A stretch of 8,455 nucleotides of DNA, from contig CAZRBY010000035.1 of assembly GCA_964598495.1 (NCBI GenBank), forward strand, positions 1 to 8,455. The letters are read 5' to 3'. The notes below the pieces were generated by a model. It was given only the letters and a program-made list of their open reading frames with translations, searched no databases and was not told the origin of the DNA. Made by a program: the position numbers and the translations under genes. Below are positions 5,876 to 8,455 of the stretch, in pieces (within the stretch, counting starts at the first letter, position 1; each line of letters begins with the position of its first letter). The DNA comes from Cacconaster sp964598495 (lineage in GTDB: Bacteria > Bacteroidota > Bacteroidia > Bacteroidales > UBA932).

Positions 5876-6769
5876 ATGAGGAATGTTTTAACGAGAGCCT
5901 TTACCTTAATCTTTTCGGTTGCAGTAATTGCCTGTACCGTAAGCTGTGAGCCTGAAGAAAACAAAGAGACTTCATCCGGCCATGAGGCGTTATTTACAGA
6001 TTACGAAGAAAAATGGCTTGATTATCCGGCATGGAAGATGAAAAAAAATGGAGAGGGGCTGACAGGAGAAGGCTGTACTTTCTATTATTTTTGGGAACAT
6101 AGGACTGAAGTCAATACTGCGATAGAGAAATACGCAATGTGTGATATCGATAATCGTTTGCTCTCTGCAATGTCAACTCAAAATCTTGTAAGGAGTTGCT
6201 ATATTTATCCTTTTAATTGGGAAATAATAACATACGATACTCCATACGCCTCTTCTCTGGATGGAATTCACTATGTTATGAACCATTTCAACGGGTATCG
6301 CGAACTCCATAATCGCAAAGATGCTCCGGCAGAAATGCTGCGTCTCTACCAAGAGGTGAAATACAGTGATCGTGGTGACAGTTTTGTCGTCGTATTGGAG
6401 AGTAAGGAGTATAGAAAACAGGGAAGCATCGGAGGAGGAATTTCTTCTTTTTCGCTTGTTGTGGCATCGGCTGTTGACAACGAATGTTTTACTTCTGCGC
6501 AGATCGTTGAACTTAGCAAATCGGTCCTCGATAAAATCGATGAAATTACTCTTGACCGGACAGGGACATATAGCTTCTTTACGGCTTTTTATCCATATCT
6601 GCTGGGTGCCGTCATTTCATTCCATTATGATAGCGAACTCTCTGAAAGTCAGTCCTCTATCCTTAAGAAATTCATTCACGACTGCAATCGTTATCCGGTA
6701 GAAGATTCAACTATCGACTTGATTTATGAAAGTGTAAGCAGGATTGCAAATAATTCAAGTAGAAAGTAA
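5876..6769 (+). CDS. Lipoprotein of unknown function, copy 1 of a tandem pair
   Basis: I do not recognise this family. The 297-aa product has a short basic start, a hydrophobic stretch (about 8-20) and two candidate lipobox cysteines, Cys20 (VIAC) and Cys24 (TVSC). Cys24 is favoured because CEPEENKE follows, and acidic residues after the cysteine suit Bacteroidota surface lipoproteins. The mature part has five cysteines (67, 89, 108, 204, 270) that the sister copy shares, and no recognised catalytic motif. A longer frame starts at 5867 (MPIM), but the sister protein begins at the equivalent of 5876 (MRNVLTR versus MRYILSR), so I use that. It is the first gene after the promoter at 5841 and is probably co-transcribed with the next two. 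The near-identity of residues about 201-250 between copies suggests the most constrained part of the fold. Confidence 0.85.
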   Translation: MRNVLTRAFTLIFSVAVIACTVSCEPEENKETSSGHEALFTDYEEKWLDYPAWKMKKNGEGLTGEGCTFYYFWEHRTEVNTAIEKYAMCDIDNRLLSAMSTQNLVRSCYIYPFNWEIITYDTPYASSLDGIHYVMNHFNGYRELHNRKDAPAEMLRLYQEVKYSDRGDSFVVVLESKEYRKQGSIGGGISSFSLVVASAVDNECFTSAQIVELSKSVLDKIDEITLDRTGTYSFFTAFYPYLLGAVISFHYDSELSESQSSILKKFIHDCNRYPVEDSTIDLIYESVSRIANNSSRK

Positions 6770-6792
6770 TAATTTATCAATATGCTAAAATT

Positions 6793-7679
6793 ATGAGATA
6801 TATTTTATCGAGAATCTTGACTCTTATCTTTTCGATTACAGCAATTGCCTGCGCTGTAAGCTGTGAGCCTGAAGAAAACAAAGAGACTCCATCCGGCCAT
6901 GAAGAGCTATTTACCGATTTCGAAAAAAACTGGCTTGATTATCCGGCATGGGAGATGAAAAAAAGCGGAGAGGGGCTGAGTGGAGAAGGCTGTACATTCG
7001 ACTATTNNNNNNNNNNGAAGCTAAGAGTGCGAGTGAGTTATATGCAATGTGCCATATCGATAGTGATTTGCTCTCTGCAATGTCAACCCAAAACCTCGTA
7101 AGATGCTGCTATATTTACCCATATAATGGAAATATAATAGCATATAGCGGTCCATCCTTTTCTTTTCTGGATGGAATTTATAATGTTATGAACATCTTCA
7201 ACGGATATCGTGAACTTCATAATAGGAAAGATGCTCCGATAGAAATGTTGCGTCTTTACAAAGAGGTGAAATACAGTGATTGGGGTGGCACTTTTGTCGT
7301 TATATTGGAGAGTAAGGAGTATAGAAAACAGGGAAGTATCGCAGGAGGAATTTCTTCCATGTCGCTTGTTTTAGCCTCGGCTGTTGACAACGAATGCTTC
7401 ACCTCTGCGCAGATCATTGAACTTAGCAAATCGGTCCTCGATAAAATTGATGAAATTACTCTTGACCGGACAGGGACATACAGTTTCCATACTGCTTTCT
7501 ATCCTTATCTCCTGGGCGCCGTCATATCATTTCATTATGATAGAAAACTCTCTGTAAATCAGTCTTCTATCCTTAAGGCCTTTATTTACGACTGCGATCG
7601 CAGTCCGGTAGAAAGATCAACTATCGACTTGATTTATAGAAGTGTAAGCAGAATTGCAAATAAGTCGAGTGGAAATTGA
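6793..7679 (+). CDS. Lipoprotein of unknown function, copy 2 of the tandem pair (interrupted by assembly gap)
   Basis: This is a paralogue of the preceding gene: about 78% amino-acid identity by hand alignment over the resolved parts, with the same signal region and CEPEENKE after Cys24. It begins 23 nt after its sister. Ten N at 7007-7016 break it, and the frames before and after the N-run disagree. Aligned to copy 1, the sequence missing between CTATT and GAAG should be 17 nt. Replacing 10 by 17 makes the gene 894 nt, exactly the length of copy 1, with no frameshift. I therefore treat it as an intact 297-aa gene in an imperfect assembly. Function is unknown. Differences between copies concentrate around residues 70-140 and at the C-terminus, while 201-250 is nearly unchanged. 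Confidence 0.8.
7007..7016. other. Assembly gap (10 N)
   Basis: Ten undetermined bases lie inside the second lipoprotein copy. Ten is probably a placeholder: the sister gene has 17 nt here, and 10 nt puts the two halves of the gene out of frame. Near-identical tandem copies are a usual cause of such breaks, so the local copy number should not be taken as final. Confidence 0.97.
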
Positions 7680-7736
7680 TAATTTGTCAATGTAATTTAG
7701 AGTGTCGTTTAAAAGTCATGATAAACACAATTAGTT

Positions 7737-8455
7737 ATGAAAAAAAATAGAATTTTTCCGGTACTACTTTTAATAGCTGTGTTTTTAACATCTTGTGAGT
7801 GGATGTGGTGGATAAATCCGGGTCCGCCTGAACCTGAAAATCTGTTTCTCACCGGAGAGTGTCTGGGGAGCACTGAACTGGTATATGTTCCATATTATGC
7901 TTCCAGGGATGATGATTATTTAGAAAAATGGAAATGTTTCCCTTTTGTATTTCATTTGGATACCGCAAACGTTCAGAGGTATAAAGAGCGTCCTCTCTTT
8001 AAATCCGATCCGGCCTTCCATATCCCATCTGATGAGCTGTTCAAGTCATTCGGTAAAAAGTCATTTGTAAAGTCGGACTTCTTTGATTCATTTGACAAAA
8101 TAAGAGAAGGCAGAAGTTATTTTGAAATCACGACCATCTTATATGACGGCGGTCTCTCTTTGACTGCAGATGTGGATTTTGCCGGACACCCGGCAGGTGA
8201 AGAACTTGCCCCTTTTATTGTAAGTCATCCCAGTGTCAATCATCCTTCTTCTTGGACAGGGGTTTGCCGGACAATCGAGCCTTTGCTTTCAGCTCCGGGC
8301 AATACGAAAGATAAATTGAGCCCAATCCTCGACATTCCTTTGGATTATGAATGCCTTTTGGAGTCCGGAATTGACATTGGTCTTCCTGTAGGTGATTACA
8401 CACGCGTAGTTGAAAGGGTTACTTTCACTCTGAAGATCCCCGTAAGGGTTGTATA
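7737..8455 (+). CDS. Lipoprotein of unknown function, 3' end beyond window
   Basis: An open frame starts at the ATG at 7737 and stays open for 239 codons to the right edge, so the gene is partial. The N-terminus MKKNRIFPVLLLIAVFLTSC is a clear SPII signal with lipobox LTSC and Cys20. The mature protein starts EWMWW and then a proline-rich spacer (NPGPPEPEN) before a folded part that appears beta-rich. I recognise no family. It is unrelated in sequence to the two preceding lipoproteins, but lies 57 nt downstream on the same strand with no terminator between, so co-transcription is likely. No Shine-Dalgarno or strong own promoter is visible. Confidence 0.85.
   Translation, partial: MKKNRIFPVLLLIAVFLTSCEWMWWINPGPPEPENLFLTGECLGSTELVYVPYYASRDDDYLEKWKCFPFVFHLDTANVQRYKERPLFKSDPAFHIPSDELFKSFGKKSFVKSDFFDSFDKIREGRSYFEITTILYDGGLSLTADVDFAGHPAGEELAPFIVSHPSVNHPSSWTGVCRTIEPLLSAPGNTKDKLSPILDIPLDYECLLESGIDIGLPVGDYTRVVERVTFTLKIPVRVV

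Noticed and set aside
6793..7679. Second lipoprotein copy as a frameshifted pseudogene
   Set aside because: The frame change coincides with the N-run, and a 17-nt gap predicted from the sister gene restores one full-length frame.

Overview
The window looks like a Bacteroidota (probably Bacteroidales) chromosome fragment from a draft or metagenome assembly. The main evidence is transcriptional. Most genes are preceded by the -7 box TAnnTTTG of the Bacteroidota primary sigma factor, two of them with a textbook TTTG box exactly 20 nt upstream, and start codons lack Shine-Dalgarno sequences. The gene content agrees: a GH97 glycoside hydrolase, a Bacteroidota-type carboxyltransferase and several SPII lipoproteins with acidic residues after the cysteine. 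A run of 10 N at 7007-7016 marks an assembly gap.

Left part (1-3249), all on the minus strand: tRNA-Lys(TTT) at the edge; a secreted GH97 glycosidase with its own promoter; then a two-gene unit of a PnuC-type vitamin transporter followed 7 nt later by a four-helix DUF486 membrane protein. The GH97 enzyme carries the residues of the retaining (alpha-galactosidase-like) branch, not those of the SusB-type inverting alpha-glucosidases. No SusC/SusD pair is visible beside it.

Middle part (3402-5592): a plus-strand carboxyltransferase of the oxaloacetate decarboxylase alpha / pyruvate carboxylase B type. Its catalytic barrel is intact, but in its C-terminal biotinyl-like domain the biotin-accepting lysine aligns with Tyr559. 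A strong terminator follows, then tRNA-Asn(GTT) on the minus strand and tRNA-Leu(CAG) on the plus strand, diverging from a shared 142-bp promoter region.

Right part (5595-8455): a gene-free stretch of about 280 bp holding two separate arrays of 7-bp tandem repeats, then three consecutive lipoprotein genes of unknown function. The first two are a tandem duplication (about 78% identical proteins by hand alignment). The second copy is interrupted by the N-run; comparison with its sister predicts 17 missing bases rather than 10, which restores the frame and makes both proteins exactly 297 aa. The third lipoprotein is unrelated and runs off the right edge.

The observations most worth following are the biotin-less biotinyl domain, the heptamer-repeat element and the duplicated lipoprotein locus. 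Nothing here establishes a new defence or mobile system.
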